Assembly: GCA_017503865.1 (NCBI GenBank)
Contig: JAFVSI010000013.1
Location: 1 to 39,525 of the forward strand
Direction of reading: 5' to 3'
DNA length: 39,525 nt
Source: Clostridia bacterium
GTDB taxonomy: Bacteria; Bacillota; Clostridia; Oscillospirales; CAG-272
How positions within the stretch are numbered: position 1 is the stretch's first letter; every line of letters starts with the position of its first letter. Shown here one piece after another: positions 15,719-24,659 of the stretch. A model generated the notes under the pieces. That model had not been told where the DNA came from, did no database searches, and saw only the letters and a list, made by a program, of their open reading frames with translations. Both the position numbers and the translations under genes were made by a program.

Positions 15719-16783
15719 TCACTTATGCGCTATCTCAATACCCGATTGTACAAGCGTTTTTGCATCAAATATCTTGTATTCTGCTTCAGAATTGTAAATA
15801 TCACAAAAGCTATCATATCTCTCGTTGAGGAAAACTCTGTCCTTATCAAAATTTTCTTCAGTAACCTTAGCACCGAGTATCTCATTTAAAATCTTTATTG
15901 CAGATGGGCGAGAAATCACGTAATACGAAGCACCGCTTGCCTTTGCAACAGCTCCCTCGCCCGCAAGCGTCACGAATTTCACGTTTTCCGCGGGGATATT
16001 CATAATCTGCTTTGCAAGAGGAATTACGTTTGCCATAGGAACGTTCATTTTAATATTGTCGGACACCGCTGCAAGAATTGCACCTATCTCGAATACCGAA
16101 ACGTCACTCTTGAGCTTTTTGACAAGTGCCGCCAAAAAGAGCTTTTGTGCGTCCATTCTGCCAAGATCTCCTTCAAGATAGCCCGAACGGTATCGCACGA
16201 ACTTTCTCGCCGCCTCTCCGTCAAGAATATTCTTTCCTTTTTTGAGATGGATAGAGAGTCCTTGTGTCGCGTCCTCATAATTCATATCAAAGGGCACCTC
16301 GACCTCGACACCGCCAAGCACGTCAACTATCTCACCGACCGAATAAAGATCGAGAGAAATATAGTGGTCGATATTTACAGAAAAAGCATTTGACAAAAAC
16401 TCGCAGAATTCCCTCTCTCCGCCAAGTGCCGAAACTGCACCGTTGAGCTTTTTGTAGCTCGACTCGGTAAACTCGGCATAGGTGTCTCTCGGTATCTGCA
16501 CGACACCGATCTCTGAGCGAGTGGCATTATACGAGACGAGCATTATCACGTCGTAAAGTCCCGATGCCTCGTCCTTACCCATTATGAGAAAATTTGTGCG
16601 AAGGTCGGTATCTCCCTCGATTTGAGAGAGCCCTTCATCAAAATTCTTTTCTATTGCCGAAGCATTCGCGTCGTTATCGAAAACGAGCATAAGCCTTGCG
16701 GCGAAAAACGCCGCAAGAAAAAGAACTGTCAGTGCAAGTGCAATACCGAAAAATATTAAAACTGTTTTACCTACCCTATTCAT
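15719..16783 (-). CDS. LytR-CpsA-Psr (LCP) family cell-wall protein
   Basis: A 354-aa membrane-anchored LCP protein; family members transfer undecaprenyl-linked anionic glycopolymers to peptidoglycan outside the cell. Residues about 6-32 form the single transmembrane anchor after a short basic N-terminus. The LCP domain shows TNFLIMGKDEASGLYDVIMLV, the arginine motif VQIPRDTY, the DHYISLDLYSVGEIVDVLGGV segment and VRYRSGYLEGDLGRMDAQ. I start at 16783, because the frame upstream would begin inside the region after yqeK with no ribosome binding site. The RBS and start lie in the arm of an inverted repeat. Usual neighbours (yqeK, rsfS) are present. Confidence 0.92.
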   Translation of the reverse strand: MNRVGKTVLIFFGIALALTVLFLAAFFAARLMLVFDNDANASAIEKNFDEGLSQIEGDTDLRTNFLIMGKDEASGLYDVIMLVSYNATRSEIGVVQIPRDTYAEFTESSYKKLNGAVSALGGEREFCEFLSNAFSVNIDHYISLDLYSVGEIVDVLGGVEVEVPFDMNYEDATQGLSIHLKKGKNILDGEAARKFVRYRSGYLEGDLGRMDAQKLFLAALVKKLKSDVSVFEIGAILAAVSDNIKMNVPMANVIPLAKQIMNIPAENVKFVTLAGEGAVAKASGASYYVISRPSAIKILNEILGAKVTEENFDKDRVFLNERYDSFCDIYNSEAEYKIFDAKTLVQSGIEIAHK

Positions 16784-16827
16784 TATAGCAACCTCTGAAA
16801 ATTTCAATTTATGTAAGGCTGCTATAA
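16783..16827 (-). promoter_or_regulatory. Inverted repeat covering the lcp ribosome binding site
   Basis: In the mRNA, TTATAGCAGCC (16817-16827) can pair with GGTTGCTATAA (16783-16793), 11 bp with one mismatch and a 23-base loop. The second arm contains part of the AGAGG ribosome binding site and the first base of the ATG, so folding would hide the start. Confidence 0.5.
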
Positions 16828-16837
16828 TAAGCATCAG

Positions 16838-17470
16838 TTATGCAAGGTTTGAAATAATCTCGTTTCTCGCACTTATAGTATCGGGGCTTATAACTCTTCC
16901 CTCTGCGAGAATAGCGCTTATTGTCATATCGAGTGACATCAAAAGAGTTTTGTCAAGGTGAGCGAGTCTCTCCTCTTCACTCAAATTTTGAAGCTTCTTT
17001 GAAAAGAAGAAATCGCGAAGCTTTACACAATCCTCAAAGGTTCTCGAATAGTCTATGTAGTCGGCAAGGTAAAGAAGCTTCTCTGTAAGGCTCATACCCG
17101 CACGTGCCGTAGTGTGCCAACGCACTGCCGCAATGATGTCATCGTCGGCAAACTCGGAATATATTTCGGGAATAAGAAGAGCCGCCGTTCTTGCGTGGAA
17201 GGTCTTGGGGGCAAGTCTTTCTTCCTTTTTAAACTCAATTCCGGGCTTTGAAAGAATAGAGACGTGCACCTTTTCGTCATACTCCTTCGTTATATCGTGA
17301 AGAAGTGCCGCTGCACGAAGGTCAAGTGTCTTGTCGGGACAAAAAATCTCGGCAAGAAGGGTGACCATCTTCTCAACCTCAAGCGTATGCTCATATCTTC
17401 TTGATGACAAATGCTTTGCAACGTCAGTTCTCAACGAATCAAGCATTTCCTCTGTTATTATCTTCTGCAT
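16838..17470 (-). CDS. yqeK: HD-domain nucleotide hydrolase YqeK
   Basis: YqeK-type HD protein, 210 aa; family members hydrolyse diadenosine tetraphosphate symmetrically. The metal-binding residues are visible: His28 in RRYEHTLEV, His58-Asp59 in LLHDITKEY, His in FHARTAALL, and the RWHTTARAGM and LADYIDYSR segments. TAGGAG stands before the ATG at 17470. It follows nadD after 10 bp, the usual Firmicutes order. Confidence 0.93.
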   Translation of the reverse strand: MQKIITEEMLDSLRTDVAKHLSSRRYEHTLEVEKMVTLLAEIFCPDKTLDLRAAALLHDITKEYDEKVHVSILSKPGIEFKKEERLAPKTFHARTAALLIPEIYSEFADDDIIAAVRWHTTARAGMSLTEKLLYLADYIDYSRTFEDCVKLRDFFFSKKLQNLSEEERLAHLDKTLLMSLDMTISAILAEGRVISPDTISARNEIISNLA

Positions 17471-17480
17471 AAAAAATCTC

Positions 17481-18095
17481 CTAAACGTAGAGTCCGTGTT
17501 CCCTAATATATTTCTCCACCGAGGGCGAAATCATACCCGAAACGTCTCTCTTTTCTTTTATTGCCGCACGTATCTCGGTAGACGAAATATCGATAGGCTC
17601 AACGAGTATTTTTCTGAACATTACTCCAAACTTCTGATAATACTCGCCAATTTTTGAAACTATCCTTGCGTCAAGCAAGGGATCGCTCTCGCGACGCACG
17701 TAGGTAGGATAGCAAAGCTTAAAAATATCCTCATATCGATACCACTTGTCGAAAGTAAGCACCATATCGGTACCGCACAAGAGGAAAAGTCTTGTGTCGG
17801 GACGCGAAAGCTCCTTGAGTGTATCATAAGTATAGCTTTTCCCACCACGCTTGATTTCAATATCCGAAATCACTATTCCATCAATTCCCTCAAACGCAAG
17901 CTCACACATACGAAGGCGGTGTATGGGATCGTCGGACGCATCTATTTGCTTGTGAGGCGGAATTGCCGTAGGAATTATAAAAAGGTAGTCGAGCTTCATC
18001 TGCTCCATAAACGCCTTTGCCGCCACGACGTGTCCTACGTGAGGTGGTGCAAAGGTGCCGCCGTAAACTCCTACTCGAAGTGTATCGTTTATCAT
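17481..18095 (-). CDS. nadD: Nicotinate-nucleotide adenylyltransferase
   Basis: NadD, 204 aa, joins nicotinate mononucleotide and ATP into deamido-NAD. The nucleotidyltransferase motif GGTFAPPHVGH is at 12-22; IPTAIPPHK follows near residue 41 and SSTEIRAAI near the C-terminus. The start is one base after the yhbY stop (TAA-T-ATG), indicating coupled translation. Confidence 0.95.
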   Translation of the reverse strand: MINDTLRVGVYGGTFAPPHVGHVVAAKAFMEQMKLDYLFIIPTAIPPHKQIDASDDPIHRLRMCELAFEGIDGIVISDIEIKRGGKSYTYDTLKELSRPDTRLFLLCGTDMVLTFDKWYRYEDIFKLCYPTYVRRESDPLLDARIVSKIGEYYQKFGVMFRKILVEPIDISSTEIRAAIKEKRDVSGMISPSVEKYIREHGLYV

Positions 18096-18096
18096 A

Positions 18097-18384
18097 TTAA
18101 AGCTCTATCCTCTTCTTTTTCTCGGACTCGCGGTAAAGAATTATCTTCTTTCCAACGACTCCGACGACCTCAGCCGAGGTAGCCTCTGCAAGTGCTTCAG
18201 CGACTTCTCTTGCCTCTTCACCCGAGTTTTCAAGAACCGCCATTTTGATAAGCTCTCTTGCTTCAAGGGCATCGGACACCGTCTTTATAAGGTTTTCACC
18301 TATCCCGCCCTTTCCTATCTGCATTATCGTAGGCTCGGTCGATGCGAGCGAGCGAAGATAAGCTCTCTGTTTTGATGTAAGCAT
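18097..18384 (-). CDS. yhbY: YhbY-type CRM-domain RNA-binding protein
   Basis: A 95-aa single CRM-domain protein associated with 50S assembly. LTSKQRAYLRSLA, IGKGGIGENLIKTVSDALEA and VGVVGKKIILYR (with the GKGG loop) match the family. The start shares one base with the rdgB stop (TAATG). It is conserved next to nadD in Firmicutes. Confidence 0.93.
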   Translation of the reverse strand: MLTSKQRAYLRSLASTEPTIMQIGKGGIGENLIKTVSDALEARELIKMAVLENSGEEAREVAEALAEATSAEVVGVVGKKIILYRESEKKKRIEL

Positions 18385-18986
18385 TATAAATTCTCCTTAA
18401 TTTTTACAAGTCTCTCACCGAGAAGCTTTACAGCCTCGCCTCTGTGAGAAATACCGTTCTTTTCGTCAGCACCCATTTCAGCAAAGGTTTTTCCAAGAGG
18501 TGCGTAGTAAAAGAGCGGATCGTATCCGAAGCCTCTTTCACCGCGTCTCTCTGTGAGTATCTCTCCCCCTGCTTTGCCGATGACGCAAAAGTCCTCATGC
18601 TCACCGTCAGGAAATACACAGGCAAGTGCACAAACGAATTCCGCTGCTCTCGAGTCCTTGTCCTCGAGATTTTTCAGCAAAAGATCGTTGTTTGCCTCGT
18701 CGTCTCCGTGCTCACCCGCATATCTTGCGGAAAAAATCCCGGGGGCACCGCCAAGTGCCTTTACACAAAGCCCCGAGTCATCACCGACTCCTATATAGCC
18801 CGAGCGTGCGGCGGCTCTCGCCTTGATGTACGCGTTTGCCTCAAAGCTGTCTCCGTCCTCAACTATCTCGTCAAACATACCCACGTCATCGAGCGAAAGA
18901 AGCTCAACTCCGTCAATGTATTTGCTGAGAAGGGCGTTAAGCTCTCCTATCTTCTTTTTGTTGTGAGATGCAACTACTATCTTCAT
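18384..18986 (-). CDS. rdgB: XTP/dITP diphosphatase (RdgB/HAM1 family)
   Basis: Non-canonical purine NTP pyrophosphatase, 200 aa, which removes XTP, ITP and dITP from the nucleotide pool. MKIVVASHNKKKIGEL, GVGDDSGLCVKALGGAPG and RGFGYDPLF are diagnostic. I choose the ATG at 18986, with GAGG upstream; the longer frame adds 16 residues that overlap ftsY and do not fit the family. It lies 7 bp downstream of ftsY. Confidence 0.95.
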   Translation of the reverse strand: MKIVVASHNKKKIGELNALLSKYIDGVELLSLDDVGMFDEIVEDGDSFEANAYIKARAAARSGYIGVGDDSGLCVKALGGAPGIFSARYAGEHGDDEANNDLLLKNLEDKDSRAAEFVCALACVFPDGEHEDFCVIGKAGGEILTERRGERGFGYDPLFYYAPLGKTFAEMGADEKNGISHRGEAVKLLGERLVKIKENL

Positions 18987-18993
18987 TTTTGCC

Positions 18994-19902
18994 TCATTCC
19001 TCAAAAAGTGCCTCAACGAACTCGCGTGAGTCAAACTCCTGCATATCGTCTATCTTCTCACCTACGCCAATAAATTTGACGGGAATACCAAGCTCCTTCT
19101 TGATGGAAATGACTATACCGCCCTTTGCAGTACCGTCAAGCTTATTGAGCACAAGTCCCGTAATCTCTGCCGAATTCTTAAATTCCTTAGCCTGAAGAAT
19201 GGCATTCTGTCCCGTCGTTGCGTCAAGCACGAGGAGATTTTCTCGGCTCGCACCCGGCAATTCCCTCTCAATAACTCTGTTTATCTTCGAGAGCTCATTC
19301 ATAAGGTTTACCTTGTTGTGAAGTCTGCCCGCAGTATCGACTATAAGCACGTCAGCCTCACGCTTCTTTGCGTATGCAATAGCATCGAAAACGACCGCCG
19401 CAGGATCGCTTCCCTCGTTCTGCTTGACTATGTCAGCACCCGAACGCTCACACCAGACCGCAAGCTGATCGATAGCTGCCGCACGGAAGGTGTCCGCCGC
19501 CGCAACTACGACCTTTTTTCCGCTCTTTATAAGTCTGTTTGATATTTTACCGATAGAGGTGGTCTTTCCCGCACCGTTTACACCGATAACGAGAATTACT
19601 GACGGTCTTGTATTGAGCACAAGGGACTCGCCCTCGCCTATCATCTCGGAAAGTATCTCGCGGAGCGTCTCTGTGACCTGCTCCTTCTCTTTGAGTCTGC
19701 CGTCCTTTATACGCTCGCGAAGCTCGTCGATTATCTCCTCGGTGGCGTTTACGCCAACGTCCGAGCAAATAAGCAGCTCCTCAAGCTCGTCAAGAAGGTC
19801 CTCGTCGACCTTAACGAAGGCACGGACGATATTATCTACCTGACCGAATATTGCATTTTTTGTTTTTGCCAGACCGCTTTTCAGCTTATCCAAAAATGCC
19901 AT
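18994..19902 (-). CDS. ftsY: Signal recognition particle receptor FtsY
   Basis: SRP receptor GTPase, 302 aa, which docks SRP-ribosome complexes at the membrane. The N-domain is followed by the P-loop GVNGAGKT (107-114), DTFRAAAIDQL, DTAGRLHNK and LNKLDGTAKGG. It lacks a long acidic A-domain, as is common in Gram-positive FtsY. Its start lies inside smc (17-bp overlap), and smc-ftsY is a standard Firmicutes pair. Confidence 0.97.
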   Translation of the reverse strand: MAFLDKLKSGLAKTKNAIFGQVDNIVRAFVKVDEDLLDELEELLICSDVGVNATEEIIDELRERIKDGRLKEKEQVTETLREILSEMIGEGESLVLNTRPSVILVIGVNGAGKTTSIGKISNRLIKSGKKVVVAAADTFRAAAIDQLAVWCERSGADIVKQNEGSDPAAVVFDAIAYAKKREADVLIVDTAGRLHNKVNLMNELSKINRVIERELPGASRENLLVLDATTGQNAILQAKEFKNSAEITGLVLNKLDGTAKGGIVISIKKELGIPVKFIGVGEKIDDMQEFDSREFVEALFEE

Positions 19903-22900
19903 CTAAATCGTCTCCCTCTCTTTTTTGAATTTCATCCACGTTAAGCTCAAGCACCTTCGAGATACCTCTCTGCGGCATAGTAACTCCGTAAAGTCTGTTT
20001 GCCGCTTCCATAGTACCTCTTCTGTGCGTGATAAGCACGAACTGCGTGGAATTCGAATATCTCTTTATGTATTCGGCAAATCTCGCAACGTTTACTTCGT
20101 CGAGTGCCGCCTCTATCTCGTCGAGAATACAGAAGGGCGTGGGATTTACCTTTATTATCGCAAAGAAGAGTGCTATAGCAACGAACGCCTGCTCTCCACC
20201 CGAAAGCTGTACCATATTCTTGATGATCTTTCCGGGAGGTGCCGCCTTTATCTCAATTCCGCTTTCAAGCACGTTTTCGGGATCGGTAAGGATAAGCTCT
20301 GCAGAGCCACCGCCGAAAAGCTCCGAAAATACGGCATTGAAGTTTTCGTTGATCTGGTTGAAGGATTTGACGAAGGCATCTTCCATATCGCCCTCGAGAC
20401 CTTCTATAATACCGAGAAGCTCCTTCTTCGCCCTATCGAGATCGTCAAGCTGTGCCTTCATATAATCGTATCTTTCCTTGACTTCCTTGTACTTATTCAC
20501 AGCGTCAAGGTCAACGTTTCCTATAGCACGGAGCTTGTTGCGGTACTCGGTCTGCTTTGCGAATGCCGCACCTCTGGTCTCAGGAGTTATCGCCTCGTAG
20601 CCGAGTGCGACCGCATCGGCACGGGTAAGCTCATAGTCGTCAAAGAGCTTTGTGGCAAGCTTATCCTGCTCAGCACGAAGTCCCTCAAGACGGCTCTCGC
20701 ACTTGGTATATTCTCTGAAGATAAGCTCCTTTTGAGCCATCTTCTCACGCATCTTAGCGTTTAGCTCGTTGAGCTTCTTTTCGAACTCACAAGCTCCCTC
20801 TTCGACCTCGGCACGCTTTGCGTTAAGCTCCGCAAGCATCTTTTCGCCCTCTGCGTATTTTTCTCTGTTAGCCTTCTGCTCTGCCTCGATAAGAGAGATT
20901 TTTTCGGTAAGCTGTGCCATTCTCTCTCTCTGCTTTGCGTCTTCCTCAAAGAATTTTTCTATGCGGGCATCAGACTGCAAGAGCATCGCCTTTGCCGTCT
21001 CGATATCCTTAAGTGTCTCGGAAATACCGATATAAAGCTCGGTCTTTTTCTTCTCGCTCTCATCGAGTCGGTCTCCAAGCTCACCGAGAAGAACGTTCTT
21101 CTTTTCGCGTACCGCAGAGATCTCCTCGACCGCGTTTGCGATCTCCTCTATCCTTGCGTTGAAGGTCGCTATATCCTCATCGTATCTTGAATACGCCTCA
21201 AGCATATTGTCATAGTCCGCTTTTAGACGTGCTACAAGCGTATTGTTTGCCTCAAGCTTTGCTATAAGCTTTTCAAGATCTGCCCTCTCGTTGCTGATAA
21301 GCACGTCAAGAATTCTCTTCTTGTTCTCTCTCTCGGCTCTCTCGTCCTCAAGAGTCTCTATCTCTTCAGCGAGTGCGTTAAGCTCCTTTTGCTCTGCCTC
21401 AATAGTCTTATTAAGACTTTCGAGCTCCTCGTCGAGCTTTTTGATCTCGGTGGCACGGCCGAGGAAATTACCGCCTCTCTTTACGGAACCGCCCGTATAC
21501 GAGCCCTGCGGATTTATGACCTGTCCGTCAAGCGTTACCGCCTTGACCTTGTATTTAAGCTTTTTCGCCATCTCGGTCGCGTTGTCAAGCGTATCAAACA
21601 CAACCGTTCTTCCGAGTATCGATGAAATGACGTCAGAAAACTTCGAATCGCACGACACAAGCTCGTCTGCAATTCCTATATAACCCTCAAGCCCTGCCGC
21701 GAGTCGCATTTCCTCGGTGACGCTCTGAGGCTTAGTTGAAGTGAGGGGGAAGAAGGTAGCTCTGCCCGCGTCGGCACGCTTAAGTGCCGCTATCGCGTCC
21801 TTTGCCACGCTCTCGTCCTCAACCACTATGTGCTGAAGATTTGCCGCAAGTGCCGTTTCAACGGCAACAACGTAATAGTCGTCAACCGAAATAAGCTTAG
21901 AGAGAGGTCCGTAGATCTTTCCGCACTTATTTCCCTTTTTATCCTTTATCTCGCCCTCGGCATACTTCTTCATAACGAAGCGAACGCTTCCCGAATAGCC
22001 CTCGAGCTGCTCTTCCATAGAGCGAATCGTATCTCTACGCTGTGCAAGTGAATCTCTCGATATCTTTTTCTCGATAAGTGCCTCGTTTGCATCGTGACGC
22101 TTCGAGTAGAGGTCTGCAAGCACCGAGCTCTTTTTCTCTATCTCGGATTTACACTCGTCACTCGCCTTTTCGTAGCCGCTGACAGTCTCCTCTTTCTCCT
22201 TAGCCTCGCTCTCCATCGAAGCAGAGTTCTTTTCCTGCTCGCTTATCTGCATAAGCATAGCCGTATGCTTATCGGTATCGGACAGTCTCGCCTTTTCGAT
22301 TACCGAAAGTCTTGCCTTTATATCGACCGACTCGGACTCGAGTGCGTGAATATCGTCAAGGGCACGGGCTATGTCGAATTCAAGATTTTTCTTTTCTTCT
22401 TCCTGCTTTTTGCAAAGCTCCTCAGTCTCCGACTGCTTTTGTCTCTTTGCAAGAAGAAGTGCCTCAAGCTCTGCTATATGTGCCTCTTGGAGCTTGCCCG
22501 ATGCCTGCTCGTCCTCAATACTCTTTGCTACCGATGAGAGTGCCCCCTCGGCTGCCGCGAGCATTTCCTTCGTATGTAAAATATTCGTCTCACCGACTCT
22601 GAATTCGCTATCAAGTGCGTGAACGCTGTCGGTAAGCTCGCGTATCTCGGTAAGTAAATTTTCGGATGCCTGCTTATTTGTCTGCGATGCCGCAAAAAGT
22701 CTCTCGTTTTGTACCTCGAATGCACGGATAGAGTCCTCTGCACTCTGAAGGTCAAGGCTCGAGTGCCTGAACTTCTCCTCTGCCCCCGATATATCGGCAC
22801 GGAGCTTTTCGGTATCGTAAAGCCAAAGCTGAACGTCAACCGCCTTTTTCGCATCTATAAGCTCAATAGCACGCTTAGCCTTTGCCGCCTCTTTTTCAAG

Positions 22901-23518
22901 AGGGCCTACCTGTGCCTCTACCTCAAGGAAAATATCGGTAATACGGGTAATGTTATCGTCGGCAGACGCAAGCTTTCTTTCGGTCTCGCTCTTCTTGTGT
23001 CTGAATTTTGCAATACCCGACGCGTCCTCGAATATATCACGGCGGTCGTCACTCTTCTTAGCGATTATCTCGGCAATTCGTCCCTGACCGATTATGGAAT
23101 ATCCGTCACGTCCAACTCCCGTATTCATGAATAGCTCGTAGATATCGCGAAGACGCACGGCACGTCTGTTTATAAAATACTCGCTCTCACCCGCACGGTA
23201 ATAACGTCTTGTTACAGTTACCTCATCGTAAGGACAGTCAAGACGCACGAAGGGATCGGTATTGTCAAAGGTGACCGATACCTCTGCATATCCCATAGGA
23301 CGGCGTGTGTCAGCACCGCCGAAAATGATGTCTTCCATCTTCGAGCCTCGGATGTTTTTGGTCGATACCTCACCGAGAACCCAACGCATAGCGTCCGATA
23401 TATTAGATTTTCCGCTTCCGTTAGGACCGACAATGACCGTAGTGCCACCTTCAAAGGTAAGCCTCGTCTTATCGGGGAACGATTTGAAGCCTTGAAGCTC
23501 AAGTGATTTGAGATACAC
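19886..23518 (-). CDS. smc: Chromosome segregation protein SMC
   Basis: SMC ATPase, 1210 aa, the core of the bacterial condensin that organises and separates chromosomes. Walker A GPNGSGKS is at 31-38. Two long coiled coils surround the hinge (GKIYGPLSKLISVDDYY to QGSYTGGSV). The signature LSGGEQ begins at about 1105 and Walker B CILDEIEAALD at about 1130. I place the start at a GTG at 23518, which gives the standard N-terminus (M)YLKSLELQGFKSF and has AAAGGAG upstream; the longer ATG frame overlaps the preceding gene and adds 18 atypical residues. It is followed by ftsY with overlap. No scpA or scpB is in the window. Confidence 0.97.
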   Translation of the reverse strand: MYLKSLELQGFKSFPDKTRLTFEGGTTVIVGPNGSGKSNISDAMRWVLGEVSTKNIRGSKMEDIIFGGADTRRPMGYAEVSVTFDNTDPFVRLDCPYDEVTVTRRYYRAGESEYFINRRAVRLRDIYELFMNTGVGRDGYSIIGQGRIAEIIAKKSDDRRDIFEDASGIAKFRHKKSETERKLASADDNITRITDIFLEVEAQVGPLEKEAAKAKRAIELIDAKKAVDVQLWLYDTEKLRADISGAEEKFRHSSLDLQSAEDSIRAFEVQNERLFAASQTNKQASENLLTEIRELTDSVHALDSEFRVGETNILHTKEMLAAAEGALSSVAKSIEDEQASGKLQEAHIAELEALLLAKRQKQSETEELCKKQEEEKKNLEFDIARALDDIHALESESVDIKARLSVIEKARLSDTDKHTAMLMQISEQEKNSASMESEAKEKEETVSGYEKASDECKSEIEKKSSVLADLYSKRHDANEALIEKKISRDSLAQRRDTIRSMEEQLEGYSGSVRFVMKKYAEGEIKDKKGNKCGKIYGPLSKLISVDDYYVVAVETALAANLQHIVVEDESVAKDAIAALKRADAGRATFFPLTSTKPQSVTEEMRLAAGLEGYIGIADELVSCDSKFSDVISSILGRTVVFDTLDNATEMAKKLKYKVKAVTLDGQVINPQGSYTGGSVKRGGNFLGRATEIKKLDEELESLNKTIEAEQKELNALAEEIETLEDERAERENKKRILDVLISNERADLEKLIAKLEANNTLVARLKADYDNMLEAYSRYDEDIATFNARIEEIANAVEEISAVREKKNVLLGELGDRLDESEKKKTELYIGISETLKDIETAKAMLLQSDARIEKFFEEDAKQRERMAQLTEKISLIEAEQKANREKYAEGEKMLAELNAKRAEVEEGACEFEKKLNELNAKMREKMAQKELIFREYTKCESRLEGLRAEQDKLATKLFDDYELTRADAVALGYEAITPETRGAAFAKQTEYRNKLRAIGNVDLDAVNKYKEVKERYDYMKAQLDDLDRAKKELLGIIEGLEGDMEDAFVKSFNQINENFNAVFSELFGGGSAELILTDPENVLESGIEIKAAPPGKIIKNMVQLSGGEQAFVAIALFFAIIKVNPTPFCILDEIEAALDEVNVARFAEYIKRYSNSTQFVLITHRRGTMEAANRLYGVTMPQRGISKVLELNVDEIQKREGDDLDGIFG

Positions 23519-23525
23519 CGCTTTT

Positions 23526-23532
23526 CTCCTTT
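23526..23532 (-). promoter_or_regulatory. Ribosome binding site that fixes the GTG start of smc
   Basis: AAAGGAG on the minus strand, 7 bases before the GTG at 23518. No comparable site precedes the ATG at 23572. Confidence 0.8.
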
Positions 23533-23568
23533 CGGACAAATAATTTATTTGATCAGTTAAAATTTCCT

Positions 23569-24600
23569 TCAAAAAGATATATATACATTATAACTCAAAA
23601 TATCATTTTTTTCAAGCACTTTTACGTCTTTGAAGCCGTATTTTTGACAAAGTTTTAGCTTATTTTTCTTATTTTGCCCCACTACCTTCGAAATATCGCC
23701 TTTTTTTGCAAAAACGGTGAGTATTTTTCCACTAAAATCGGCATTTTCCACCCCGAAATCAGCCTCTATCTTCTCGCAAATTCTCATAAAATAAAGCTCT
23801 GACATTACAAGCTCGCCAAGTGCTGCGTGACTTGCTCCCCCATACACCTTTTCGTCACTCGAAAGATTGTCGCTCGAGCAAAGCCCTATACGTATGCAAT
23901 TGACCTTATTCTTCTCGAAAATATCAAGCACTGCGGCACTTCTGAGGACTGCCTCTTCGTTAGTTATGGGCGAATATTCGCCCACCTCTGCCATACGGCA
24001 AAGCTCGGTATCGTAAAATACGACTGTAGGATAAATTCTCGCTCCGTCAGCACCTATCTCGCAAATTTTTCTCGCAGTATAAAGCTCCTTTTCGAGAGTT
24101 GATTTAGGCAGACCTATCATCATCTGCCCGACGAGCGAAAAGCCCCTCTCCTTTATAAGTCTTGCCGCTCTCACGGCACAAGCGGCATCGTGTCCTCGCC
24201 TTGACGCCATAAGCACCTCATCGTCCATACTCTGAAGCCCAAGCTCAACGGTTTTTACGCTGTAACGGGACAAAATATCGAGTATTTCTTCGTCAATGTA
24301 GTCGGGACGGGTGGAAAGTCTTATGCTTGAGACGCGTCTACCATTGCCGCAAATATAGCTCTCGGCAATATCGAGCAGGGATACCATAAGGTCACGGTCA
24401 ATTCCCGTAAACGAGCCACCGAAAAATGCTATCTCGCACTCATCTCCCTCGCTACAGGTAGACAGCACGTCCTCTATTTCTTTTGTAACTGTCGAAATGT
24501 CAAAATCTCCGTGTCCCGAAATCGAGCGTTGATTGCAAAAAACGCAGTCGTTAGGACAGCCGAGATGGGGTATGAATATCGGTATATTTATATGTCTCAT
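23569..24600 (-). CDS. Radical SAM protein (Elp3-like family)
   Basis: A 343-aa radical-SAM protein, commonly found between rnc and smc in Clostridia. The cluster motif Cys15-x3-Cys19-x2-Cys22 (CPNDCVFCNQ) is near the N-terminus, followed by AFFGGSFTGID, STRPDYIDEEIL and ELGLQSMDDEVL, all like the Elp3 radical-SAM core. No acetyltransferase domain is present. I do not know its substrate; a tRNA or cofactor role would only be a guess. The initiator lies 59 bp after rnc with a hairpin between, and its stop precedes smc. Confidence 0.88.
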   Translation of the reverse strand: MRHINIPIFIPHLGCPNDCVFCNQRSISGHGDFDISTVTKEIEDVLSTCSEGDECEIAFFGGSFTGIDRDLMVSLLDIAESYICGNGRRVSSIRLSTRPDYIDEEILDILSRYSVKTVELGLQSMDDEVLMASRRGHDAACAVRAARLIKERGFSLVGQMMIGLPKSTLEKELYTARKICEIGADGARIYPTVVFYDTELCRMAEVGEYSPITNEEAVLRSAAVLDIFEKNKVNCIRIGLCSSDNLSSDEKVYGGASHAALGELVMSELYFMRICEKIEADFGVENADFSGKILTVFAKKGDISKVVGQNKKNKLKLCQKYGFKDVKVLEKNDILSYNVYISF

Positions 24601-24625
24601 TCAAAAAAATCTCCGTACAAACGAG

Positions 24626-24652
24626 AAAAATGAGCATTATCTGCTCATTTTT
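24626..24652 (-). terminator. Hairpin between rnc and the radical-SAM gene
   Basis: A perfect 11-bp stem AAAAATGAGCA (24626-24636) / TGCTCATTTTT (24642-24652) with a 5-base loop, immediately after the rnc stop. On either strand the stem itself carries a short T-run. It could attenuate transcription or be a processing site inside the operon. Confidence 0.6.
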
Positions 24653-24659
24653 CACAAAA

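Noticed and set aside
19925-20764. Plus-strand open frame of 279 codons opposite the smc 3' end
   Set aside because: Low-complexity mirror of a coiled-coil/ATPase gene, no ribosome binding site.
23519-23572. ATG start extending smc by 18 residues
   Set aside because: The GTG at 23518 has a proper AAAGGAG and gives the standard SMC N-terminus.
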